Part shown: positions 1 to 10,782 of the stretch, piece after piece
How the letters are laid out: each line of letters opens with the position of its first letter
How positions within the stretch are numbered: the first letter of the stretch is position 1
The notes under the pieces: model-generated
What the model was told of the DNA's origin: nothing
The model's input: the letters and a program-made list of their open reading frames with translations, nothing else
Database searches by the model: none
Assembly (NCBI GenBank): GCA_003116875.1
Contig: BCKT01000004.1
Location: 128,845-192,844, forward strand
Reading direction: 5' to 3'
Length of the DNA stretch: 64,000 nt
From: Takashimella koratensis
Lineage: Eukaryota > Basidiomycota > Tremellomycetes > Trichosporonales > Tetragoniomycetaceae
Position numbers and translations under genes: made by a program

Positions 1-516
1 ATGAAGAGCGGTGCTCGGACGTGGAGGTCAACGGAAAGTTGAATTATCCGGAACCGAGAATGGCAATGACGGCACCGGTGAGATCCACGTCTCTGTCTCT
101 CCCTCGACCTCAGTCACGGCTTCATCTTCACCAAGATTCATCACGTCGTCAAGAGAAGGGTGTTACCCAAGGCAGAGCGGGTGTACGGTATGGATATAGA
201 TAAAATTGTCAAAGATAACTCGTGGTCGTGAAAAGGGGGGTTACCAAAAGTCCGTGTACTGTATAGTATCCGAAAGGCAAGAAAATGCGCTAATTGGGGT
301 TTGAGCCAAGAGGCCACAAAGACATGAAAGGTGAGAAAGGGGAAGGGGAGACATGGAGACAATTGTTCGTTTCAAGGTGTACACCAGTGTTCAGTGAAGA
401 CAAGGGGATAGAATTATACTAAAGAAACAGTGGACGATAGTTATCCAAGAGGACACAACCGACAATCGTAAAAAGAGAAGAAGCAGGGGTATCGGGGGGC
501 GATCATGAACTATCGC
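1..516. other. Intergenic edge, no gene recognised
   Basis: Only short overlapping open frames without recognisable protein character are visible. The segment lies 3' of the large minus-strand gene that ends at 517, so it probably holds that gene's 3' untranslated region and terminator. A gene truncated by the window edge cannot be excluded. Confidence 0.4.
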
Positions 517-3500
517 TCAGTGGACAGCGGCGACGACGACACCGGTGACGAGACCAGGGATGAGGACCGAGTACGCGACCGCAGCGGCATACCTACACCT
601 CGTCACCCAAACGTCCGGGTGGGAAAGCCTTGTCGCAGGTACCGGCGCTGGGGCGGCCGAGGTGGTCGTGTTCTTCCCATGAGCCATCTCGATATCGGTA
701 ATCTGCCGTGTTGGCGGTGCGACCCAGCCTCCAATCGGCCATGTGAGCGGACAAACGAATCCGAGGAAGAAAAGAACGGACGGAGACGGGAGCGGCGGGG
801 CCTGGAAGTGAGACAGCGCCGAGGACAGGGTCCCGTTACCTCCGCGCCGACGTTTCGGTCGGATCGGGACGAGGTTGGAGAGGGGGATTACGCTAGGCCG
901 AGTGTGTGCGCCGTGTGCTTCCGTTGCGTACTCAGGGTGGTACAGGTCACTCTGGGCTTGGAGCTGCAGCTGCCCGGCTGGCAACAAGCCAAGGGAGGAA
1001 GAGTGGGCGTAGTCGTCTGCTGCCTGAATCTGCATGTGGAGCGACTGGTTGATCAAAGTCAAACTCTCCAGACCCGTCGTCGTGTGGCTCCTCGTCATCA
1101 TCGCCATCATTGAGGTGCGATCGCGGGCTCGGTCGCGTACTGGCAGGTTGAGACTGACTGGTCGGGCTCGAGCGGCATCGGTGGGGTGGTGCAGGTCGGT
1201 CGGGAGAGGCGGGGCGCGAAGACTCGGATCCATCGCTAGCGCTTGGGTCATCGAGAGGACAGAGGAAGTCTCCGAGGGCAGAGAGTAGGCCGAACCCCCC
1301 GCTCCGGCTGCTACTACTGACGCCTCGAGCCGACTTGGGCCGAGGTGCGCCACGTGAGTGGGTAGAGCCTGAGGTTGGTGCTCGTGGAGATGATGCGGGT
1401 GGAGATGCGCTGTGTGAGAGAGTTGGGCAAGATATCGATGCGAGGGGGGTAGACTCGAGGTACTCGGCGAGGGGCTCGATGACAAAGCTCGTCGGTAGTG
1501 GAGCGAGCGTGGAGAAACGCTTTGACGTGGATCGTTGCTCTCGCTGTTGTTGTTGATGTTGCTGTTGGTATTGTTGCGATACGAGTCGGTCGTGTCGATA
1601 TCTAGACCGTCTACGTCCAGCGCAAAGTCGCTCGTCTCGCTCAGAGTCCGCTCCATGTTCACTGGGCGGAGCTTGAATGGCTTGAGCTGTGGCGTCTTCG
1701 CCTCCTTCGTCAGAGTCGGTGCACTCGCACTCGCCCCGGCCCCGGCCTCGGGATGCGTGGTGGACGGGGACGCCGGATGGGTCGGGGGGCTGGGGCGCGG
1801 GTCCGGGGCGAGCGTGTGAGCGGGACGCGACACGACTTGTCCGGGCCCGCTCGCGGTGCCGCCGGGTGAGCGACTCGAGCCCATCATCAGCCTCGTCGTC
1901 GTCGACTCGCCCAGAAGTCCACGTGCCCCATCCTCCCCGCACCCAAAACCCAGTCCGCCCGCGTTGATCCCAACGCCTACGAGGGAACGAGGTCGGCTTG
2001 AACCCATGCTACTGCGGCTACCTCGGCGGTCACTGCCAAAGGAGCCACGCTGAGCTGCCACCACTCCTCCAAAGCCCTCCCCGCTCGAGCGACGGGAGAC
2101 CTCGACGCCGTCAGTCGGACCGCGCCACCACGCACTAACGCCGGCGAATGAGCTAGCGTTCGAACCGATACCGAGACCGACCGGCGCCTCAGACGATACC
2201 GAGTCGTCGTACTCGAACGGACCGCTGTCAGACTGATCCGTGGGCGTCCGCGAAGGGGATGGTCGAGAGGCAGCGTCGAAGCGGCTAGGAACCGACATGG
2301 ACGTACGCAGAGCCCATGAAGCATCCGCGGGGGCATCGTTCGACCCGCCACTTCGCATCCATGGCCGATCCGCCATCAACCTCGCACCCTGAGCGAGAAG
2401 CTCGTCGGACTCTGCGCTCGCCGCAGAGCTCGCACCGCTAGTCGGTCGGTACGAGTTGATCGCAAGACCGAAGAGAGGAGGTGGGGCAAGCGGCTGCCCA
2501 AGGTGATCGCCACCTCGTGCGTTTCCTGTCGCTCCACCATGCCTGTTCCCGCTGTAGATTTGCTGCTTGCTGTCACTTTCTGCCATGGTCGGGATTGCCG
2601 GCGTCTCTGGCGTTCGCAGGTCCTGCATCGCTGGCGACCCATAGTCCCTTCCCATTTCCAACTCGGGCGCCTCGTCCACTTCAATCTCCACCTCGAGGGC
2701 GTCAAAGTTGGACCGATATGATGCAGCGATCTGCGCTCTCGTCGCCGCCTCAAGCGGGGCTGCCCTTGACGACACGCCTTCAAGCACTCGGACCGTTTGC
2801 GCGATCGTCTTCACCTGCCTCCTCCGAGCCGCAAGCTTCTCCGGTGTCGACATGTCATCGTCGTCGTCTCGTGGGATCGTGTAGTGCGCGGCCGATTTGA
2901 GTTCCTCGGCTTCCCCGCTGAACTCGGTCGCCCATGAGTAAGTCGAGAATGCGACCGAGTGTCGCTTGCGTTGAGAGAGCGATGGCGACGACGTTGGTGC
3001 GTCTTGGACGTGGGTGGAAAATCGAACGGAATGACCTGACCCGCCCCGGGCGTGTCCGTTGAGTCGTGCATTGGTCGAGTCGCGCAGGGGATGGCTGGAA
3101 GTCGATGGCGAGTGGAGTCTACCTTCGAGTTCCGATGTAGCAATCGAGCTGAGCGTGGGCGTTCGAGATCGGAGTACCTCTTGTTGGTCGCTATCAGAGT
3201 GTTCACTAATCGGGAGGACCTCGTGACTTGCCACCCCAGCAGGTAAAGCGGATATGGATTCTCGTTTCCGCCTCGCGGTGCCCATGCTTAGACTGAGCGG
3301 TCGGACCCCTCGCACTACCCTTGCTGAAGACGATGACGATGACGAAGCGACAGTCGGGGCGGCGGGTGGGCTTGGTGCCGCACTGGTCGGGGGTAATGAG
3401 AACCCCGCGGTGCTGGGATTCAAACTTCTTCGCTTCTCCCTACCCACCCTCCTAGCCTCTTGCAATGCCCTCTCTTCATCCGCCAGTCTCGCCGCTAACT

Positions 3501-3852
3501 CGTTCGGCAGCCCACCCAACCCCTTTTCCATCCCAGCCCCCACCTCCGCCCCCCGCCTTGGTCCACTTGCTTCCGCACTCGCGCTCACTGGCGAGTTCTC
3601 CCACCCGCTCTTCCGCTCAGACAGCCCATCGAGATGAAGATGCGCAAACTCGCGAGTGTGCCGTCGGACAAAATCATCTGGCGAAAGCGCTCGGGGCGGT
3701 GAGCGGCGCTGTCGTGTTGTTATTGGTTTCGGTGTAGTTTGGATGTCCGCGCCGTCGAACATAGGGTGGGCGATGGGACTGGATGGATAGATGGGTGATG
3801 GGTGATCCCGATGTGGTGTGCTCGGTGGGAGCGTCGCAATTGTCGAGGTCAT
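517..3852 (-). CDS. Large Ser/Pro-rich protein with hydrophobic C-terminal tail, function unknown
   Basis: A single uninterrupted frame of 1111 codons begins at the ATG at 3852-3850, long for a genome whose other genes are cut by many short introns. Most of the protein is Ser/Pro/Thr/Arg-rich low complexity with Ser and His/Asn runs, typical of a disordered, phosphorylatable scaffold. A short more ordered stretch near residues 300-400 has an acidic DDDDD run followed by an Arg/Ala-rich helix-like segment. Near the C-terminus a basic PKRRR stretch precedes two hydrophobic segments: one contains FFLGFVCPLTWPIGGW, and the last, about 25 residues, runs almost to the stop. I infer a tail-anchored or hairpin-inserted membrane protein with a large cytosolic disordered region. 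I recognise no enzymatic domain. It is transcribed in the same direction as the MFS gene upstream. Confidence 0.75.
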   Translation of the reverse strand: MTSTIATLPPSTPHRDHPSPIYPSSPIAHPMFDGADIQTTPKPITTRQRRSPPRALSPDDFVRRHTREFAHLHLDGLSERKSGWENSPVSASAEASGPRRGAEVGAGMEKGLGGLPNELAARLADEERALQEARRVGREKRRSLNPSTAGFSLPPTSAAPSPPAAPTVASSSSSSSARVVRGVRPLSLSMGTARRKRESISALPAGVASHEVLPISEHSDSDQQEVLRSRTPTLSSIATSELEGRLHSPSTSSHPLRDSTNARLNGHARGGSGHSVRFSTHVQDAPTSSPSLSQRKRHSVAFSTYSWATEFSGEAEELKSAAHYTIPRDDDDDMSTPEKLAARRRQVKTIAQTVRVLEGVSSRAAPLEAATRAQIAASYRSNFDALEVEIEVDEAPELEMGRDYGSPAMQDLRTPETPAIPTMAESDSKQQIYSGNRHGGATGNARGGDHLGQPLAPPPLFGLAINSYRPTSGASSAASAESDELLAQGARLMADRPWMRSGGSNDAPADASWALRTSMSVPSRFDAASRPSPSRTPTDQSDSGPFEYDDSVSSEAPVGLGIGSNASSFAGVSAWWRGPTDGVEVSRRSSGEGFGGVVAAQRGSFGSDRRGSRSSMGSSRPRSLVGVGINAGGLGFGCGEDGARGLLGESTTTRLMMGSSRSPGGTASGPGQVVSRPAHTLAPDPRPSPPTHPASPSTTHPEAGAGASASAPTLTKEAKTPQLKPFKLRPVNMERTLSETSDFALDVDGLDIDTTDSYRNNTNSNINNNSESNDPRQSVSPRSLHYRRALSSSPSPSTSSLPPSHRYLAQLSHTAHLHPHHLHEHQPQALPTHVAHLGPSRLEASVVAAGAGGSAYSLPSETSSVLSMTQALAMDPSLRAPPLPTDLHHPTDAARARPVSLNLPVRDRARDRTSMMAMMTRSHTTTGLESLTLINQSLHMQIQAADDYAHSSSLGLLPAGQLQLQAQSDLYHPEYATEAHGAHTRPSVIPLSNLVPIRPKRRRGGNGTLSSALSHFQAPPLPSPSVLFFLGFVCPLTWPIGGWVAPPTRQITDIEMAHGKNTTTSAAPAPVPATRLSHPDVWVTRCRYAAAVAYSVLIPGLVTGVVVAAVH

Positions 3853-4392
3853 TGTTGGGATCTACGAGCTGTCCAATCGCCAAGCATGTTTATCGATCGA
3901 TGCGGGCAATGAGGATAGAGGTGATGATGAGGATGAAGGGGTGAGTGGAGTGGGGATGGGCAGCGAGTCTTTGTTTGTCGACTATTGCGGGTGAGAGCAA
4001 AGTCGAGTGCAGAACCCGGCTCGCCACCAAGTGATCGTCGCTGTTGTTTGTTTCCTGCCCGAGTCTTCGACGGCCGCGCCCACGGCTGATACTTGAATGG
4101 GTACTGAATAGGGGGAGGAAGAGATGAGATGAGACCGAGTGAGAGACAGAGAGACAGAGAGACAGAGAGACAGATTGGGTCGCTGGATGGTTCATTGGAT
4201 GAGACGTGTTTGTCTTTGCAACTCGTTCGGGAAAATCCCTTTCTGATTTCGCCCAAAGAGGCAATTCTGAGTGTTTGTGCATGGGAGGTGGTCTGATCGA
4301 TTGCGCAAACCTTATTTTGGGTGTGGCATCGGACGAGGACGGGGATAGACGGACAGTGAGAAGACAACAGAACACTACGAGTACTACTAGAG
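3853..4392. other. Intergenic spacer, probable promoter of the Ser/Pro-rich gene
   Basis: No coding region is supported here. The segment separates the 3' end of the MFS transporter gene from the start of the next minus-strand gene and should hold its promoter. It contains a purine-rich simple repeat at 4141-4174. Confidence 0.5.
4141..4174. repeat. GAGACAGA simple repeat
   Basis: About four tandem copies of an 8-nt GAGACAGA unit lie about 290 bp upstream of the ATG of the 517-3852 gene. It is a purine/pyrimidine-asymmetric microsatellite with no obvious function. Confidence 0.8.
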
Positions 4393-6708
4393 CTATACCT
4401 CCATTTGGTTCTGCACGGTTCCAACCACCTTGTCCCCGTCGTCCTCCTCCAACGCGTGGCTGTATTGCCCAAACGAGAGATGATCAGCAAGGGGCTACCA
4501 AGAACCGAGGTCCGGGAAGATTCGAATGGACCCATAGACTCACCGGGCAGATGTAGGCGAGTCCATCGACAGCGCATCCTTGACACGTTTTCCTGCTCCG
4601 GAACCAAACACGATCTCGACCTCCTCCAGTGTCATCTGCAACCAACCCCAGTCGTCAACCTCAGTCACACCCCATAGAGTTCAAGCTAAAATACGAAGCG
4701 TAGACTCACCCCTTTGGTCTCCGGGTAGGTAAAGTAGATCGTGGTGAACGCAATGAGCATGCAGCCGGAGAAGAAGATCCAGACCCAGCCGTTCATGCGG
4801 CGATACATGGGCAGTGCCGAGTACTGCGTCGCAAATCCGACGCCCATACTGGCGACATTGGCAATGGCGTAGCCCCTGGCTCGCAGACCGGCAGAGTATA
4901 CCTCGGCCGCTGAACGTGACACTATTAGCTTGACTGGCTCGTGACAGCTATCCTTAGAGAGTGTAGAACTTACGTAGCATGTTGACGACGGGGCTGAAGA
5001 ACATGACCCATAAGAACCTAGGGAGGAGCCTTGTCAGTCTCACTCGACCTCTCACTCTATGTTCACTCACCATTGTATAATGTACACCGTCACGAACCCA
5101 GCCCCAGCCGCATGATTGACGATTCCCTTATCGAAGATCCCCAGGGCGAGTCCACCCTGGATGACCAGACAGAAAGCAGCCTGGCCTGTTCCGATGAGGT
5201 AATTGGTGCGCCGACCCCAGATATCCAGGAGGTACCCGCCGACAATGCCGCCAATGCACCACGAGGCGTTCTGGACGCCCGCGATACCGAACTGCACGTG
5301 AGGGTCGGTGATCCCCGCGGCCGTGAAGACTTGTGTGTAGTAGTAGGTGAAGATAGACTGGCCGTTCCACGCTAAGGAAGCAGGTCAGCTCACTCAGCGC
5401 TTCTGAGAGACAATAATGGTGTGCGGACGCCAGCAAGCATCCAAGCTTTCACTCACCCCACCAGCTTTGACTGGAGATCGCGACGAAAGAGCGATACCGA
5501 GCAGCGGGCGAGTTCCACAGCGCAGACCATTTGTCCTGTCCATGCTGCTGGTCCCAGTCGATCGCTGCGAGTGTGTCAGCTGAGCCTCACCTGCTGCTGA
5601 CTGGACTCACCCGCTTTCATAGCATCGAACTCGATCTCCGCCGCCTCGCTCAAGATGATCGTACCGGAGCTGTCGATCTCTCCGCCGTGCAATTTCGAGA
5701 GCACTCGACGACATTCGTCGGCTTTGCCCTTTTCGTACAGGTACCGGGCTAATGGGAGAGGGTCTCAGCGCACTCCGTATACGGATTGATGATGGAATGG
5801 CCATGCACTCACGGGACTCTGGGGTAAATGGGAGAGCGAGCAGGAGAATCGTCGCCGGGATGAAGGTCACACCCAATGCCGCCCGCCAGCCAGTGTTGCT
5901 CGTCGAGTACGAGATACCATCTATATCGATCGTTGATCAGCCGCAACTCATACCTTCAACGAAGTCCGCTTACAAATGATCCCGGCCTGTATATAAAGTC
6001 AGTGTGTCACCCATGTCCTTGCTTGAGTATAAAGCCCATGAACTTACAGCTAGGAGGCCGAAGAAGTTGCCCGTCATCAAGGTGAAGCTACTAACGAAGC
6101 CTCGATCTTCCTTTGCGGCGATCTCAACGGCATAGATCTATTGCTGTCAGCCTGATATGTTCGCGATCCCTTTCAACCACTTTGAGTGGCCGATACCCAC
6201 CTGGTAACCAAGCAAGAGGAAGCCAATCGACACGCCTTCGATGATACGGGCGGCGATGACAACTCCGAAACTCGGAGACCAAACCAGCAGCGCAGTACTG
6301 AGCTCCATCAAGAGTGCGCCGGCACACATCGTGGGTCGACGGCCTAAGGTATCGAGGAAGAACGCGGCGATGAGACCGCCGACGAGTTGGCCGAGGGAGT
6401 AGACGGGTCCGATCCATTGGTTCTGGGCACTGGGGATGTCAGGGGACGAAATGGTCGATCGGGAGTCGTGACTCACTCGGGGATGATACCTGTGTCGCCA
6501 TACCCAATGTGAGCGATCCACTGGGGAAGTTGAATGATCGAAGCGATGACTGAACTCTCATACGACCTGCAAGTGTTAGCGATCGACTCCCATAAGTTGT
6601 ACGAAAGGAGACTTACCATCCGTCGCCAGAGAGACTGAGGCACAGTAGCAAGGCATAGCGGTACACTTTGGGTCGATCCCAATTTCTGAGATTATCGAAA
6701 AACTTCAT
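4393..6708 (-). CDS. MFS sugar transporter (hexose/disaccharide permease type)
   Basis: About eleven exons assemble with standard fungal splice sites. The order is a short cytosolic N-terminus (ATG at 6708), an exon with the sugar-porter signature LDTLGRRPTM (exon 6201-6429), then IYAVEIAAKEDRG (exon 6048-6137) and GWRAALGV. After the central loop come DIWGRRTNYL and the closing motif YPETKG just before a GTGAGT intron. The final two exons encode an acidic cytosolic tail ending at the TAG at 4393-4395. These are the hallmarks of the sugar-porter branch of the major facilitator superfamily (12 TM helices, proton symport or facilitated uptake at the plasma membrane). Exon 5974-5986 is only 13 nt. 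An upstream in-frame ATG at 6828 would add 40 residues, but 6708 gives a typical N-terminus. The exact sugar cannot be read from sequence. Confidence 0.9.
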
Positions 6709-7910
6709 CTCTCGTTGTTGCCCTGGCTGGTATCGTCGGCGGCGGGTGGTTGAGCGCGGGAGGGCGAGGTGGTCGGCTGCTGCGTGGTGGTCGGAATCGG
6801 AAGGGGCGAGGTGGTGCAGAGCGAGCAAAGGGTGCTCTTCTGTCTCTTGTTCAATCGTGGATAAGCCCGTCGTGCTGGGCTATATGAGACTAGGGGTGAG
6901 TCAATGAAGCGATGAGTATATATGAGATCGAGGTTGGGAACGCTGTCGAACCGTGGAGGGGGGGACAGCATCGATCGAGAGGTTGAATCCAGATCGTGCC
7001 GAAGAACTGGGATCGTGATGCTAACCTAAAGCCAAGCCTACCTCCACCGATGGCGCGGAAACATCGTTACATGCTTATGAGGTCCGATCCCATCCGCTCG
7101 ATCTAGGCCTATCATCGATCGTAATGTTTATGTCAGATGGTCAGCAACCGGAAAATAAAGCCAAAAGTCAGGCCGGGTAAGCAGGCTTATCTCGGTCGGC
7201 CCAGCATGGGTTGTTCCTCCGCTGGGTGAAGGTGGGAATTCAGGCACCGGTTCCAGCAATGGGCGTTCATGACGCACATTACCACGACATCTTCAGTCCA
7301 TAGGACGCCTCACCATCGAGGAAGCTAGCACAACACGGCATAAAGTACAGTATAGACAGTTTTCATAGCGTCACCTCGTATGAACAACACTAACCTACAG
7401 CATTGATAGCAGAGCGTCTGACCTTTTTTTTGGTGGTTTCGTGGTTTTACTTTGTTTTTGGTGGTTTTAGTGGGGTTTTCTTCGGGAATCTGTTGAGCTC
7501 CGTATTGAGAAGTGTGTCTTCACAGCTAAATCACAAGCAAACCAAAAGTCCCCCTCATCTTTACTATCTCTGCTAGCCCCTCCGAGCCATCCGTCTCGCC
7601 ATACCACCGCAAGCCTCTCACCATCGTCATCGTCGCAATGGTCTTGCTCAGTCATCATGCAATTCGAAGCCGTCGAAACTGTCGAGATCGTGATCGTCCT
7701 CGTCGTCACCGCCGCCGCTGCCGCCGCCATAATACTCATGATAGTTCACATCGCCAGGTGACCCTCGCTCGCCTTGTCCCCACCATTCCATCGAGTATCA
7801 CACCCGCCTGTCCCCATCTGATTCGATCCCGAGAGACTCGAAATACGACGAAACCTTGGAGTACAGAACACTTCCACCTCTTCGGATGATTTTTCGACTG
7901 TTCGCGTCGT
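6709..7910. other. Intergenic region, promoter of MFS gene and 3' side of the next gene
   Basis: No convincing coding frame is present. The right half has a T/G-rich stretch (about 7420-7485) with repeated GGTGGTTTT-like words. The left half must contain the MFS transporter promoter. Nothing else is recognised. Confidence 0.45.
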
Positions 7911-10782
7911 TCATTCCTCTTTTGATACCTTGTCTTCTTCCCAGGCGGTCCATTCTGGCCAAAAGCCACCCGAGAAAAGAGGGCGCTCAGGCTGGGCTGT
8001 TAGCGTGGCTGCGCTCTGTGGGTTATGGTTTGTCAGACTCACTTTGTCCTCCTGGCCGTCGTCATCGTCTGCGAATAACGAGAAATGTTCGGGTAATACC
8101 AACTCCTTCGTCGATATAGGGCTTGGGCGTGACCTTATCGAAGTGGTCGTTTTGGTCTGGATCTCGGATGTTCCCAGTACTTCAACTGAATTGAGTTGGC
8201 CTGGTGCGAGAATATCATTAGTCTTGAAACATTCTCTGACCTACCGTCCAAAGGATGTGCCATTGTTTCAACGCCCAAGGATTTTTCTGTCGCCAACACA
8301 GTAGATGAAGTCCCATGTGCTGAGCCTGTTGGGACTTCAGGCTCTTGAGAGGAGGTCAGTGCCTCCAAGTTCGAGGCACGATTCGGTAGGTTCGTCCCGC
8401 GTCGCTCTGCGATAGATTTATATGAGTTCAGGTGTTGAAGATTCACTTACCAGATGGACCGAGGTTTGAGCCTCCACCAGCTTCACGTGATGGTCTGTTT
8501 CCTGTATTCTTTCGCTCCACAATGGACTTCTCTTCAACCAAAATGAGGGGTATCGTTGAGTTTTTGCCAAAGCCCCCCCACAGTTCCCCATCCTCGCTCG
8601 CAGAGTAAGCTTGGGGGCCCGAAGCCGAGCCGAACAAGTCCTGGGTATCACCGGTCTCTGATCCCGGACCGACGGCGTCGTTCTTTAACGAAATCTGAGT
8701 GTCCACTGTCTCTGCTTCCTGACTGGTGGTGGCTGTTTCCCTCTTCGCTTCCTTGTATGAATTGCTCGCGCCACCTTTGGAAAATCGGTCAGATGTAGCA
8801 CGGACTGTGCTCTCGAATGACGTCTGGGTTCTCGTCAGCGTGTCGTACACGAATGGTTTTCCTTTCCCCTTTGCGTTTCGGGCTGAACGTTTCTGGGAAG
8901 ATTCTCGCTGCACATCAATGTCTGGGATGCGATTCTATCCGTTCCGTTCATGAGTCAGCACCATATTGTCCACCAAGACTTCATGTTGAAAGGCACATAC
9001 CTGGACAGCGGGAACTGCTTTGGTCTGAATTGCGGTGCCGACCGGTTCGACCCGCGAGAGTGGATATGTGAACGGATCTTCACCATTCTCCGTTTCCAGC
9101 GCAGCTTCGAGTTCTTTGAACCATGCTTCAACCTCTCGCGGCGGGCTCCTCGCTCGTTTGTCGTCGTCGCCGGTTCGTGCGAGAGGTTGATTCTTGTCAG
9201 AGGTGAGGTGTTCTTCGTTTTTGAAGTCATCGAGTAGTGCCTTTGCGTGACTTTCGAAGCTCATGAGGAAACACTCCGCCGGAGAAAGGGGCTGATTGTC
9301 CAGCTTTGGATCTCTCTGGTCTGTCGCTCCTCGGGAAACGATCGAGTAGTAACGTTTCTTCACTCGGGAGAAGTTTGTTTGGACCAATGAGCGATATGGA
9401 CCGTCCACAACGGATTCGGAAAACTTTTGGAGCCGATCATCTACATCGACGATCTGAGCCCCTTCCTTGTCATGTCTCTGTCGGAGAGACATAGAGGTGT
9501 TTTCAATCTTGGCAAGCGTTGCTCGTACGTTAAGTTCATCCAGCTGAGACTCAATTTGGAGAGTAGCATTTCGAATCAGAAGGGCGCGGTCTGCGAACCA
9601 CCTCGGAAGCGTGTCGTTGTCGAGATCAAAAGAGAGTTCGGAAGGGTGTGGAACATTGTCTTCCGGCCCCCAGAATGAGAACACCGGTGGCACGCCTTCC
9701 TGCGACGCCAAAAAAAGCTGGCAACGCCTGCTTTCTTTTCTCTCGTCCTTCCCAGGGCGGGGTTGCCACGCAGTGGAACCCGTCGAATGCCAGGCTGTCG
9801 ACAGCGCCAATTTGTGCTTTTCGGAATCGATGACGAAGGAAAACATTTTGTCTTCCAGCCCTTTGGTGACGACGTCCTCGTTTGAAAAATCGCAGACGTC
9901 GTAATTGTCGAAATGTCCGGTGATGCCGTTCTTTGAGCGAAACTCGTTAACTAGGGCGTCCCAGGCAGGTTCGTCTCAGATGTCGGCGCTGTAGCTGGCG
10001 AGCGTTTTCCCATCGCGTCTCTTCTTTTTCCTCCACTTCCAGTGAGGGACGATCCCATTTTTGTCGGAGAAAACCATTCCTTTGAAACAGCTGCGGTATC
10101 CGCTCCCCTTCTCGGTCTCCAAAATCTCTCGACATTCGTCTTGGTCGAGATAGAACGCAAGACACTCCAAGTATTCGTCGCGCACAAGCTCTCGAGCTTC
10201 GAAGCGTACTTCCAGAGCCAATTTGTCAGCAGGCGACATGGTGTTGGAGTTTCGCCAAGTCTGAGGAAGCATGTTCAGCTGGTTCTGCACAGAATCCACA
10301 GATGCTTGAATGGTCTTGAACGTATCGGTCTGTAGCCAGGTACGAATCTTTTTCAAAAATTACACATCCTTCTCGAGCTCTTTCATTGTTCCTTCCATCC
10401 CAGGTACGAGTGTTTGCACTGCTTCTTGAGTGGAGGATCTCATTTTTTGAAGTGATTCGGAAGCCCTGAGCGCTTTGTTCTCGTTGGTGTAAATGGCCCG
10501 TTGAATTTGGAAAAAAAGGAGGTTCATGTCGCTCTTGAGGATTTCTCCCTTCTGGGCGGGGCTGAGTCGGCCTTCCTTGGCGGCGCGATCGACGTCCAGC
10601 CTCGGAAACCCCTGGAGAGGATTGCAAAACGACAGGACGGAGGAGGTGAAAACTTGCGTTGAGGAACCTTTCGTCTTTCGAAAGATCGTGCTCGTGCGCC
10701 AAGTCTTGTTGATGAACTGGCGGCAGAGGAGCGGGTGAATTTACCTTTCAGAAGGGTTGTCTTTATCTGAAGTTGCAGACAT
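7911..10782 (-). pseudogene. Unrecognised coiled-coil gene with in-frame stop codons (possible pseudogene)
   Basis: From the ATG at 10782-10780 one reading frame can be followed without any frameshift to about 8450, then through introns to a stop at 7911-7913. The protein is hydrophilic. It has a Gln/Glu/Lys-rich helical N-terminal third, a charged middle with Trp/Phe-containing blocks, a Ser/Thr/Glu-rich tail, an acidic DDDDGQEDK stretch and a Trp-rich end (FWPEWTAWEED). Three in-frame stops interrupt it: TAA at 10741-10743, TAA at 10360-10362 and TGA at 9976-9978. The first might lie in a 54-nt intron (donor GTAAAT, poor GAG acceptor). The other two fit no good splice pair, and each is one C-to-T change from CAA or CGA. 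A fourth stop, TAG at 8935-8937, is removed by a normal 66-nt intron (GTATGT, CTGAC, TAG). I recognise no family. It may be a recently inactivated gene, or two genes. Confidence 0.5.

Noticed and set aside
4686..4688. Stop codon after PETKG as the end of the MFS gene
   Set aside because: A GTGAGT donor directly follows PETKG, and two further exons with a coherent acidic tail extend the gene to 4393.
8935..8937. TAG stop inside the 7911-10782 frame
   Set aside because: A 66-nt intron with GTATGT donor, GCTGAC branch-like site and TAG acceptor removes it and keeps the frame, so it is not evidence for a pseudogene.
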